Assembly: GCA_947164865.1 (NCBI GenBank)
Contig: CAMUYA010000022.1
Span: 1 to 61,179 of the forward strand
DNA length: 61,179 bases
Source of the DNA: an uncultured Lachnospiraceae bacterium
Lineage (GTDB): Bacteria > Bacillota > Clostridia > Lachnospirales > Lachnospiraceae
Reading direction: 5' to 3'
Position 1 is the first letter of the stretch. The number at the start of each line of letters is the position of its first letter. The notes under the pieces are model-generated. The model worked only from the letters and a program-made list of their open reading frames with translations, was not told the DNA's origin and made no database searches. This document shows, one piece after another, positions 29,289 to 37,594 of the stretch. Both the position numbers and the translations under genes were made by a program.

Positions 29289-30068
29289 TCACATCGGCTT
29301 CTCATAGAAGAATGAATTCTCTCTTCCGTATCCGATATCTTTGTAGTTAAGTATCTGCTCGGTGCTTCCGATAAATAGATATCCGCCCTTTTTGAGGGAA
29401 TCAAAGAACTTCTGGAACACTTCGTCCTTAGCTTCATCCGTAAAGTAGATGATAACATTTCTGCAAAGGATGAGGTTACAATCGGTAGGATACTTATCCT
29501 TTAAAAGATTGTGCTCATGGAATTCAACGCGAGACTTGATCTCGTCGGAAATCTTGAAAGAAGGCCCTACCTGAGTGAAGTACTTCTTCTTGAATTCTTC
29601 GGGAACACTTGCGATACTCTTTGCATCGTATAGGCCCACTTTAGCCTTTGCCATGACTGTCTTATCAAGGTCGGTGGCATAGATCCTGATCTGATTGATC
29701 GGGATATGCTTGGAAAGTGCCATTACAAGGGAATAAGGCTCGTCACCCGTGGAGCATGCTGCGCTCCAGACCTTAAGGTTCTTTCCGAATCTCTCAACCA
29801 GCTTCGGAAATACCTTCTCATCCATAAATTTCCACTGTTCGGGGTTACGGTAAAACTCCGAGACATTTATGGTGATGTAATTGATAAATTCATCAAATCT
29901 TACTTTGTCCGTCTTGAGAACGGCAACATATTTATCATATCCCTGAATATTATTCTTGGAGATAAGAGTGTCAATACGACGCTTCATCTGACGCTCCTTG
30001 TAAGCATTCAGATCGATCTGTGTCATCTTGAGCACTTCTTTTTTGAGATATTCGTAATCGTATTCCAT
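29289..30068 (-). CDS. cheR: chemotaxis protein methyltransferase CheR
   Basis: A 259-residue S-adenosylmethionine-dependent methyltransferase that methylates glutamates of chemoreceptors. The N-terminal helical domain contains KERQMKRRIDTLI. The catalytic domain has the SAM motif VWSAACSTGDEPYSL (about 98-112), IYATDLDKTVMAKAK, and LILCRNVIIYF near 200. It stands alone, between the S1-protein operon and a terminator, about 25 kb from the main che operon. It would counteract CheB (56717) and CheD (52887). A GGGAG site lies about 7 nt upstream of the ATG. Confidence 0.97.
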   Translation of the reverse strand: MEYDYEYLKKEVLKMTQIDLNAYKERQMKRRIDTLISKNNIQGYDKYVAVLKTDKVRFDEFINYITINVSEFYRNPEQWKFMDEKVFPKLVERFGKNLKVWSAACSTGDEPYSLVMALSKHIPINQIRIYATDLDKTVMAKAKVGLYDAKSIASVPEEFKKKYFTQVGPSFKISDEIKSRVEFHEHNLLKDKYPTDCNLILCRNVIIYFTDEAKDEVFQKFFDSLKKGGYLFIGSTEQILNYKDIGYGRENSFFYEKPM

Positions 30069-30124
30069 AGGTTTTCTCCCTTCGGATTCCTTTACATTGA
30101 TCGTATATTTCTCTTTAAAAGCAA

Positions 30125-30160
30125 ACTGGCGGCTGCAATGATCTTTCCGCAGCCGCCGGT
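30125..30160 (-). terminator. terminator after the S1-domain gene
   Basis: A stem of about 11 bp (GGCGGCTGC / GCAGCCGCC plus flanking pairs) with a 12-base loop, 10 nt after the stop codon. The downstream T content is modest (AGTTTGCTTTT on the minus strand). Confidence 0.75.
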
Positions 30161-30169
30161 TGTTATTTC

Positions 30170-31312
30170 TTATTCGTCTTTCGCTTCATCCTCGGATGCG
30201 ATCACTGCGTCGATATCAACCGAAACAACATCTTCGTTATCGTCCTTCTTGGGATCCGGCGCTGTCAGAGCTTTGATGCTCAGCGAGATCTTGTGCTCAG
30301 CTTCATTGAAATCAACAACCTTGGCTGTAATTTCCTGTCCGACTGTAAGGGCATCGCCGGGCTTCTCGATATGATCCTTGGAGATCTGTGATACGTGAAG
30401 TAGTGCATCCACTCCATCAGCCAGCTCAACAAAAGCTCCGAAATCGGTCATCCTGGCAACCTTACCGGTAACCACGTTTCCGATGGCATACTTCTCAGCT
30501 GCGTCCTTCCAGGGATTCTGATCGTCAAATTTGAGTGAAAGAGCAACCTTATTTCCGTTGATCTCCTTGATAAGAACATTGAGCTTATCGCCGATCTTGA
30601 AGACCTTCTTGGGATGCTCAACTCTGCCCCAGCTCATCTCTGAAATGTGAAGCAGGCCGTCAACCCCGCCGAGATCGATGAATGCACCGAAATCTGTAAC
30701 GTTCTTGACTGTTCCCTCTACAACATCGCCCTCATGGATCCTGGCAAATACTTCCTTCTGAAGCTCTTCCTTCTTGGCTACAAGAAGCTGCTTTCTGTCA
30801 CCGATGCAACGACGCTTTCTGGGATTGAACTCGATAACAACAAATTCGATCTCCTGATTCAAGTACTTGGTGAGATCTCTTTCGTAAGTATCGGATACGA
30901 GACTTGCGGGGATAAAGATCCTTGTCTCATCAACGATAACGGTAAGACCGCCATCCTGTACCTGTGTAACGACAGCCTTGAGGACCTCTCCGTTGTTGTA
31001 AGCTTCCTCGATCTTCTTGCTGCCGCGCTCCTGCTGAAGGCGCTTATATGTGACGAGCACCTGTCCGTCACCGTCATTCACTTTAAGAATCTTAACTTCG
31101 AGGGTATCTCCGACTTTAACTACAGTCGTAAGGTCAACGCTGTTGTCATTTGTGTATTCATACTTTGTAAGAATACCGTCAGCCTTGTAGCCGATGTTAA
31201 GAATGATCTCTTCAGGCTTAACGTCGATTACAGTACCTTCTACTACCTCTCCCGTATGAATTGTTTTGAATGACTCTTCCAGCATTTGTTCAAAAGTAAG
31301 TTCCTCTGACAT
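30170..31312 (-). CDS. 30S ribosomal protein S1-like protein with four S1 domains
   Basis: A 380-residue RNA-binding protein with four S1 (OB-fold) repeats at about 16-85, 100-170, 188-257 and 274-344. Repeats 3 and 4 are the clearest (GTVKNVTDFGAFIDLGGVDGLLHISEMSW and GKVARMTDFGAFVEL). The last 35 residues are acidic. Low-GC Gram-positives have shortened S1 homologues of this kind that often adjoin ispH or cmk, as here; whether it is a true ribosomal S1 is unsettled. The gene starts inside the end of ispH (23-nt overlap) with a GAGGAGG site 9 nt before the ATG, implying translational coupling. Confidence 0.93.
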   Translation of the reverse strand: MSEELTFEQMLEESFKTIHTGEVVEGTVIDVKPEEIILNIGYKADGILTKYEYTNDNSVDLTTVVKVGDTLEVKILKVNDGDGQVLVTYKRLQQERGSKKIEEAYNNGEVLKAVVTQVQDGGLTVIVDETRIFIPASLVSDTYERDLTKYLNQEIEFVVIEFNPRKRRCIGDRKQLLVAKKEELQKEVFARIHEGDVVEGTVKNVTDFGAFIDLGGVDGLLHISEMSWGRVEHPKKVFKIGDKLNVLIKEINGNKVALSLKFDDQNPWKDAAEKYAIGNVVTGKVARMTDFGAFVELADGVDALLHVSQISKDHIEKPGDALTVGQEITAKVVDFNEAEHKISLSIKALTAPDPKKDDNEDVVSVDIDAVIASEDEAKDE

Positions 31313-32150
31313 TATTTTGAACCTCCTCGATTAATTTTTGCGGGGTGGAAGCCCCTGCGGTAATACCCACCAGATCTGCCGACTTTATCTCCTCCATATT
31401 CAGCTCATCCGGCGTATGAACGTAATAAGTTTTTTCGCACTTGCTCCTGCATATTTCATACAGCTTTCTTGTATTGGAGCTGGTGCTGCTTCCTATCACG
31501 ATCATAGCATCGGCTTCAGCGGCCAGCGCTTCTGCCGATCGTTGTCTCTCATCCGTAGCGTTACAGATTGTATTCACAACATTAACATTGTACCCTTTTT
31601 TTTGTAAAATTTCAATAATTTCTTGATATTTCTTGCGATTAAATGTTGTTTGAAAAACAAGTGTATATCTTTTTCCTTCTTCGGGCGCAAAACTTTCAAA
31701 GTCCGAAACGTCTTTAAGTACTGTATTTCTTCCTTCCGACCATCCGCAGATACCAGCAATTTCGGGATGATCCGGATCCCCTGCGATAAGGATTTCATCC
31801 CCGTCTTTCGACTTATCCCTCACCGTTTTGTGAATCTTTTTTACAAAAGGACAGGTGGCATCCACAACTTCAAATCCCTTTTCCTCCAGCTCAAGATAAA
31901 TCCTTTCCGGAATGCCGTGGGCTCTGATAACGATTATCGCGCCCTTCTCCGGCACCGCTTTTTTGAGTGCTTCCTCATCCGCGATGACCTTCACACCTCT
32001 CTCCTCCAGTTCCCTCACAACCTCCTCGTTGTGCACTATCGGACCATAGGTATATATCGGTCTTCCCGTCTTCAGTTTTTCATACACGGTATTAACTGCC
32101 CGTTCAACTCCGAAGCAGAATCCCGCATGCTCGGCAAGTAATATTCTCAT
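31290..32150 (-). CDS. ispH: 4-hydroxy-3-methylbut-2-enyl diphosphate reductase
   Basis: A 286-residue iron-sulfur enzyme making IPP and DMAPP in the last step of the MEP isoprenoid pathway. The three cluster cysteines are visible in GFCFGVERAV (about 12), VDATCPFVKKIH (about 99) and VNTICNATDERQ (about 197). The catalytic Glu is in IVHNEEVV-type context, and the substrate-binding SSTSSNTRKL segment is present. It sits between cmk (17 nt upstream) and the S1-domain gene (overlapping), an arrangement familiar in Clostridia. Confidence 0.97.
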   Translation of the reverse strand: MRILLAEHAGFCFGVERAVNTVYEKLKTGRPIYTYGPIVHNEEVVRELEERGVKVIADEEALKKAVPEKGAIIVIRAHGIPERIYLELEEKGFEVVDATCPFVKKIHKTVRDKSKDGDEILIAGDPDHPEIAGICGWSEGRNTVLKDVSDFESFAPEEGKRYTLVFQTTFNRKKYQEIIEILQKKGYNVNVVNTICNATDERQRSAEALAAEADAMIVIGSSTSSNTRKLYEICRSKCEKTYYVHTPDELNMEEIKSADLVGITAGASTPQKLIEEVQNNVRGTYF

Positions 32151-32167
32151 GTTTATTATCCACTGAT

Positions 32168-32821
32168 TCAGATCATATTACATATAGTATCAACAACTTC
32201 TTCGATACTCATATCGGAAGTATCCACAAGACGTGCATCCTCCGCCTGCTTAAGCGGTGCGATCTCCCTGTGCATATCCTGATAATCTCTCTTTTCGATA
32301 TCCGCCTTTATCTTTTCGAAGTCAGCTGCCTCCCCTTTCGCAACCAGCTCATCGAACCTTCGCTTTGCACGCACATCACTGCTCGCGGTAAGGAACACCT
32401 TAAGCTGTGCTTCCGGAAGCACAACCGTACCAATGTCACGCCCGTCCATTATACAGTCATTCTCCTTCGCAAGCTTTCTCTGGAGATTAAGAAGATGCTC
32501 TCTCACAGCGGGATTGGCGGATGTTTTGGAAGCAGTGTTACCCACCTCTTCCGTGCGCAAAAATGCGTTAACATTTTCACCGTTAAGATACACCACCTGC
32601 ACGCCCTCTTCGTATCTGATGGTGATATCCGCTTCCCTGCAGGCCGAAGCGACTGCATCGGCATCATCAAGATCTGTTTTCTGCCTTAAAATATACAAAG
32701 CAACGGCACGGTACATTGCCCCGGTATCAACATAAATGAGATTCTTCTTTTTGGCTATAAGCTTTGCTATTGTGCTTTTACCTGCGCCCGCAGGTCCGTC
32801 TATCGCAATATTAAGTGGCAT
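32168..32821 (-). CDS. cmk: cytidylate kinase
   Basis: A 217-residue NMP kinase phosphorylating CMP and dCMP with ATP. The N-terminus has the P-loop IAIDGPAGAGKST (about 4-16). YVDTGAMYRA and CIMDGRDIGTVVLP are hallmark CMP-binding segments, with LTASSDVRAKRRF in the lid region. The start at 32821 has AGGAG 7 nt upstream; that SD overlaps the stop of the preceding flavoprotein gene. A 15-residue longer reading is possible but lacks a better site. Confidence 0.97.
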   Translation of the reverse strand: MPLNIAIDGPAGAGKSTIAKLIAKKKNLIYVDTGAMYRAVALYILRQKTDLDDADAVASACREADITIRYEEGVQVVYLNGENVNAFLRTEEVGNTASKTSANPAVREHLLNLQRKLAKENDCIMDGRDIGTVVLPEAQLKVFLTASSDVRAKRRFDELVAKGEAADFEKIKADIEKRDYQDMHREIAPLKQAEDARLVDTSDMSIEEVVDTICNMI

Positions 32822-32823
32822 TT

Positions 32824-34080
32824 TTACTCTCCTGTGCTGCTTCCGGCAGCGTATCCCGTGGACCATGCGATCTGAAGGTTAAAGCCCCCCGTAACAGCAT
32901 CCACGTCCAACACTTCGCCGGCAAAATATAATCCCTTTACTATCTTCGATTCCATGGTTGTGGGGTCGATGTTTTTTACGGAAACTCCTCCTGATGTTAT
33001 TATCGCTTCCTCCGGCCCGGCGGATCCCGTAACGGTAAGATGCAGTCCTTTAAGATTCCGTATAAGTTCGGCTCTTTCGGCCTTTGTGATATCATGCACT
33101 TTCTTGTCATTATCTATTCCCGACTCGGAAACTATCACGGGAATAAGACTCTGTGGAATAAGTGCGGAAAGAGCATTTATTATGCTTTTATTCTCGTTCT
33201 CCGAAAAATCCCTCAGCACTCTTTTATCAAGCTGTTCTTCCGAAAGCGCAGGCTTGAGATCGATAAAAGCATGTACATCCTTCATCTTTTCAAAATCCGT
33301 ATAACAGCTTGCAGTGAGCACAAGGGGTCCGCTTATCCCGTGATGGGTAAAGAGCATCTCTCCGAAGCCGTTTGATATCTCTTTGTTACCGTTTTTTACG
33401 GTCAGAGACACATTTTTTAAAGACAGCCCCGCAAGAGTTCCCGTCCACTTTTCTTCCGTAATGAAGGGTACCAGTGAAGGCCTTGGTTTTACGATAGTAT
33501 GTCCTGAAATATGCGCAAATCTGTATCCGTCCCCGGTGGATCCCGTAAGAGGATAAGTAAAGCCTCCGGTGCATATTATCACGGCATCCGCGCTGATCGG
33601 AACCGTCTTTGATGCAGTATGATTCGGATTCTTTTTTATTACTCTCACTCCCAGGGCTTTCCCGTCTTTTACTATCAGTTCTCTTACAGTGGTGTTTAAC
33701 CGTACCTCCACACTAGCTTCATCCAGCATTCTTTCAAAGGCTTTGATCACATCGGATGATCTGTCGGATACGGGAAAAACTCTGGCTCCTCTTTCCGTCT
33801 TAAGCGGACAGCCCGCACTTTCCACCATTTCGATCACAGCTCTTGAATTAAACCCGTAAAAGGCACTGTAGAGGAATTTGGGATTAGTGACCACATTCGC
33901 CAGGAGTCCCTGCTCATCGCTGTCATTTGTGAGATTGCATCTTCCCTTCCCTGTAATAAAAAGCTTCTTTCCGAGTTTTTCATTTTTCTCAATAAGAAGC
34001 ACTTCATTTCCGTTTCTTCCGGCGGCTATGGCTGCCATCATTCCGGCTGCTCCGCCTCCGACCACTACAACTTTACTCAT
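32824..34080 (-). CDS. BaiN/HI0933-type flavoprotein
   Basis: A 418-residue FAD-dependent oxidoreductase of the HI0933/YhiN family. The N-terminal dinucleotide fold is VVVGGGAAGMMAAIAA (about 4-19), with KLGKKLFITGKGRCNLTN just after. The motif IICTGGFTYPLTGSTGDG is at about 170, and the C-terminal FAD segment is GLYFAGEVLDVDAVTGGFNLQIAWSTG. The family includes BaiN, reported in bile-acid dehydroxylation, but most members have no proven substrate, so none is assigned here. Its start overlaps the end of the RpiR-type regulator gene by 8 nt. Confidence 0.93.
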   Translation of the reverse strand: MSKVVVVGGGAAGMMAAIAAGRNGNEVLLIEKNEKLGKKLFITGKGRCNLTNDSDEQGLLANVVTNPKFLYSAFYGFNSRAVIEMVESAGCPLKTERGARVFPVSDRSSDVIKAFERMLDEASVEVRLNTTVRELIVKDGKALGVRVIKKNPNHTASKTVPISADAVIICTGGFTYPLTGSTGDGYRFAHISGHTIVKPRPSLVPFITEEKWTGTLAGLSLKNVSLTVKNGNKEISNGFGEMLFTHHGISGPLVLTASCYTDFEKMKDVHAFIDLKPALSEEQLDKRVLRDFSENENKSIINALSALIPQSLIPVIVSESGIDNDKKVHDITKAERAELIRNLKGLHLTVTGSAGPEEAIITSGGVSVKNIDPTTMESKIVKGLYFAGEVLDVDAVTGGFNLQIAWSTGYAAGSSTGE

Positions 34081-35011
34081 CGCCGCGCTCTTTTCTTCTC
34101 AGGGAATAGCCCAGAATGGGCTCATCATTTATAAAATTGATCTCATCATTGAGGTACACCTGATAATTCTCCCACACCTCTTCAAGCATTTTCAGATCGC
34201 TGTTTACCGCCTCGGGTCTCTTAATGCAGAGTGCAACAACAATGGCATTTATAACGCTTAAAGGCGCAACGAGCGAATCAACGATCGAAACCATATCGCT
34301 TCTCGCCAACAGATTGCATGAGGAATACAGATTCATGGGCGAATGAATGGAGTCGGTGATGGCGATCACTTTAGCGTTTCTGTCGTTGGCAAATTCCATC
34401 GCCTTCAGAGTACGCATGGAATACCTCGGAAAACTGATCCCCACAAAGCAGTCCTTATCACTGATCCTGAGCATCTGCTCAAAAGTCTCGGTAGTGGACG
34501 TGGAGTTGAGCAGTACAACATTTTTCCTTATCATATTGAGATAGAAATGCAAAAAGGCCGCAAGAGGTGCGTTGCTTCTGAGTCCCATAATATACACCGT
34601 GTCGGCTTCAAGAAGCATATTTACCGCCATGTTGAACGCGTTGGTGTTAAGGTTGTCGATGGTATCCTGTATCTTTTCGATATCGGAGGCAAGCACCGAG
34701 CGCACTATCTCCGACTGCGAGCTGCTTCCGTACCTTTCATCGATGCGCTGCATTTTGGATATCTTGCCGCGCACACATTCTCCCAGAGCCTTCTGATATT
34801 CCGGGTAACCGTCAAAGCCGAGAGCCATCGCGAATCTGACGACCGTGGATTCGCTGACACCGATAGCGCTTCCAAGCTTCGCCGCAGTCTGGAACACAGC
34901 TTCGTCATACATATCGAGAACATATTCCGCTATTTTTTTGTGGCTCTTGCTCATAAAGGGAAGTCTTTCCCTTATCAGTGCAAGAACATCTTTTTCTGCA
35001 GTGTTTGGCAC
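34073..35011 (-). CDS. MurR/RpiR family transcriptional regulator
   Basis: A 312-residue regulator. An N-terminal HTH domain (about 1-75: HKKIAEYVLDM, AAKLGSAIGVSESTVVRFAMALGF) is joined to a SIS phosphosugar-binding domain at about 125-260 (TVYIMGLRSNAPLA, CFVGISFPRYS, NAKVIAITDS). Such regulators usually respond to a sugar phosphate, but no sugar-metabolism gene adjoins it. I place the start at the GTG at 35011, which has GAGG 7 nt upstream; an in-frame GTG at 35020 is less well placed. It lies 33 nt after the diguanylate cyclase gene. Confidence 0.9.
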   Translation of the reverse strand: MPNTAEKDVLALIRERLPFMSKSHKKIAEYVLDMYDEAVFQTAAKLGSAIGVSESTVVRFAMALGFDGYPEYQKALGECVRGKISKMQRIDERYGSSSQSEIVRSVLASDIEKIQDTIDNLNTNAFNMAVNMLLEADTVYIMGLRSNAPLAAFLHFYLNMIRKNVVLLNSTSTTETFEQMLRISDKDCFVGISFPRYSMRTLKAMEFANDRNAKVIAITDSIHSPMNLYSSCNLLARSDMVSIVDSLVAPLSVINAIVVALCIKRPEAVNSDLKMLEEVWENYQVYLNDEINFINDEPILGYSLRRKERGDE

Positions 35012-35044
35012 CTTATACACCTCAAATACAACTGCCGGCTTTGC

Positions 35045-36979
35045 CTAATCTCTTCCGCTTTTCCGGCTTCTCTTATTCTCGTACATATACTCGTCCGCGC
35101 GTTCGGACATACCCTCGACATCATAGCATCCCTTGGACTTGCTATAGCCGGCGGAAAACCGTACCGTAAGCTCAAGGTTATCCGCAAGTAATACTCCCAC
35201 TGTATCCTGATTGGCAAACACCGCGTCGATATCAGGCTTAAGTTCCTCGCCGCTGTCATATCCGTAAAGGAACAGCACAAACTCATCTCCGCCAAGCCTT
35301 GAAACAAGCTTCTTTTTAGAGCCGATACCGCTTATGATCTCTGCCACCTTCTTGAGATACATATCTCCGATACCGTGTCCGTATCTGTCGTTGGTTTCCT
35401 TAAGGCCATCCGCGTCGATCATAAAGAATGCGCAATATCCCGTTTCCTTTTCATTATTGCGCAGGGTCTCCAGCCTTGTTTCAAGTCCGCGCCTGTTAAG
35501 AAGTCCCGTAAGAGCATCCATATCGCGCTCTTTTTCAATTCTGTGTCTGTCATTTATCTGAGCCGTAACATCGGACAGGACACCTATGATCTCTCCGTCG
35601 CGGCTTACCTCATCGCAGTAAATATATACAGATCCGGATACTCCATCCTCTCCGGTTTGACTTATCTCATAGACACTCTCGTTATCGCCTTCGGGGGTCT
35701 TGTGAAACTCCCGGAGCTTTTCCTTGAATATGCGTTTTGAACACATTCCGCTTCTGTCAAGTCCAAGTATATCCGCCACATACTCCGTATATCTTACCTT
35801 CGACGAAGTGTTCTGATACTCGTAGGTTCCCATCAGAACCCCGCTCTTTTTAAAGATGTACGAGAGCTTTTCGGTATTGGCAAGGAGGCTCCTTACCATG
35901 GCATTTATATGACTGCTGAGCTCGGAAAACTCGGTGCTGCTCTCAACCGATACTTTCGTGTCAAGGTCGCCGTCGGTTATCTTTCTCAGTTCCCCGTTTA
36001 TTTCATTTGTGGCATCAAAAACATATTTCCTTATATGCTGTGTCACTGACAGGATAAGCGCAAAAGATACCAGCATCAGCCCCAAGAGCAAAAGAACGAT
36101 CGGGAGCGTCACATAATTGATCATTTCCCAGATGGGAATAACAAAGGCTATAACACTTTCACCCAAAAGCCTGTATGCCACAAAACAATGCTTCCCCGAA
36201 ACCGTATTGTTCTCGTAAACAACGTGTTTGCCTTCAAGAACTTTGGGCGGCACGCGCAGTCCGACCTTCTCGGCGCTGTCATCCCTTGAATGGTTTGTCG
36301 AAGCAAGTATATCTCCGTTTTGGGGATCAATGGCATACAGGGACACATTATTATCGGTCAGAAGTATTGAGAATATATAAGGCAGTTCATTTTTTTCCCT
36401 CAGCCTCATGATGCTGACCGGATACATTCCCACCTGGACGATAAAACTTCCGCTCTCGTTCCACAGAGCCGAATACTGTACAAGCTTTCCCTCCGCTGTA
36501 TTCGGTGTTATATCCTGAACAAGCTTAAGCGATTTATCCGTAAGCAAAGGCTTAAAGAAATTCATCTGCTCGCCGGAATCAAAGCTGTATCCGTAATACT
36601 CCGGATGAGTTCCGAAAAAGATCACACCGTTTTCATCAAAAATATGGATCTCGTCCACTCCCATAAATGACGCGATCTTTTTCAATTCATCAATATCCTC
36701 AAGAATAGAATTGTCCTGATCTATGATATAGGCTATCGCCTGAGCATTTTGTATGCAGGACTCGGAATAATCCTCCATGGTTCTTGTGAGGTTTTCGTTA
36801 TTCTGTTCAAGAATCCTCTCCATCTGCTTAAAAATGTTTTCTGCATCCACCTTTGTCCGCTCGATGGAGGCAACGACCTGGATGACCACATTGATCAGCA
36901 TGATCACCAGCATGACTATTAGCGTTACTTTTCCGAGAAATGCCGCCAATATTCTTTGTAAAGACCTTTTATCCCTCAT
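35045..36979 (-). CDS. membrane diguanylate cyclase (Cache-HAMP-GGDEF)
   Basis: A 644-residue c-di-GMP synthase. TM1 is at about 14-35, an extracellular double-Cache-like domain at about 40-280 (with DEIHIFDENGVIFFGTHPEYYGYSF), TM2 at about 287-311 and a HAMP domain at about 312-365. A PAS-like region (about 380-470) precedes the GGDEF domain (about 478-640). The signature GGDEF is intact at about 563-567, preceded by VSRL. No RxxD inhibitory site is visible at the expected spacing, so product inhibition may be absent. There is no EAL domain. A PilZ protein in the flagellar operon (57811-58533) is a plausible reader of the signal. Confidence 0.94.
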   Translation of the reverse strand: MRDKRSLQRILAAFLGKVTLIVMLVIMLINVVIQVVASIERTKVDAENIFKQMERILEQNNENLTRTMEDYSESCIQNAQAIAYIIDQDNSILEDIDELKKIASFMGVDEIHIFDENGVIFFGTHPEYYGYSFDSGEQMNFFKPLLTDKSLKLVQDITPNTAEGKLVQYSALWNESGSFIVQVGMYPVSIMRLREKNELPYIFSILLTDNNVSLYAIDPQNGDILASTNHSRDDSAEKVGLRVPPKVLEGKHVVYENNTVSGKHCFVAYRLLGESVIAFVIPIWEMINYVTLPIVLLLLGLMLVSFALILSVTQHIRKYVFDATNEINGELRKITDGDLDTKVSVESSTEFSELSSHINAMVRSLLANTEKLSYIFKKSGVLMGTYEYQNTSSKVRYTEYVADILGLDRSGMCSKRIFKEKLREFHKTPEGDNESVYEISQTGEDGVSGSVYIYCDEVSRDGEIIGVLSDVTAQINDRHRIEKERDMDALTGLLNRRGLETRLETLRNNEKETGYCAFFMIDADGLKETNDRYGHGIGDMYLKKVAEIISGIGSKKKLVSRLGGDEFVLFLYGYDSGEELKPDIDAVFANQDTVGVLLADNLELTVRFSAGYSKSKGCYDVEGMSERADEYMYENKRSRKSGRD

Positions 36980-37033
36980 GATCTATCCTGTTACTCCGCA
37001 ATATTTTATCTTATCTGCGCATGACAGCTGTTT

Positions 37034-37582
37034 CTACTGTGAAAATGATTCATATGATTTTTCCAGCAGCGATATTGTTTCCTCATCGGTGAGGTCATAA
37101 TCGCCTGTCAGGGTCATGCATGCCGCTCCGTGAATGAATATCCACATCTTCATAAACATTGCTCCCGGGTCGGCACATCCACGGCTTCTGGCAAGATTGA
37201 TCTCTTTTACAACGTTTCCTTCGGTACCGTTTAAAAGCTCATACATGCTCTTTCCGCCCTTTACACCTTTAACGAAAAGGAGCTTGAAGTAATTCTTCTC
37301 TTCCCTGGCAAATGCTATGTAGGTAAGCCCCAGATTGGTAAAAGGAACCGAGCTTGGCTTGCTGGCAGCCTTATAGTAATCAAGAAAAAAATGGATCGAC
37401 TTTTCGTACACCGCATGCTGAAGTTCATCCATATTCTTGTATACTCTGAAGATCGGCTGTGTGGAACAGCCTGCCCTCTCTGCAACCTTTCTGGCGGTAA
37501 TGCTTTCAAATCCACCCTCTTTTACCATTTCGAATGCTGTATCCAGTATCATTTGTTCGGTAACTGATTCTTTTCTGGCCAT
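37034..37582 (-). CDS. TetR family transcriptional regulator
   Basis: A 182-residue protein with an N-terminal HTH at about 8-55 (QMILDTAFEMVKEGGFESITARKVAERAGCSTQPIFRVYKNM). The all-alpha ligand domain is of the TetR_C type containing FAREEKNYFKLLF. The ligand is unknown. It lies 12 nt after the hybrid kinase gene and 54 nt before the diguanylate cyclase gene, so a kinase-TetR-GGDEF transcript is likely. An AGGGG site precedes the ATG. Confidence 0.92.
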   Translation of the reverse strand: MARKESVTEQMILDTAFEMVKEGGFESITARKVAERAGCSTQPIFRVYKNMDELQHAVYEKSIHFFLDYYKAASKPSSVPFTNLGLTYIAFAREEKNYFKLLFVKGVKGGKSMYELLNGTEGNVVKEINLARSRGCADPGAMFMKMWIFIHGAACMTLTGDYDLTDEETISLLEKSYESFSQ

Positions 37583-37594
37583 TGTCTTTCCCCT

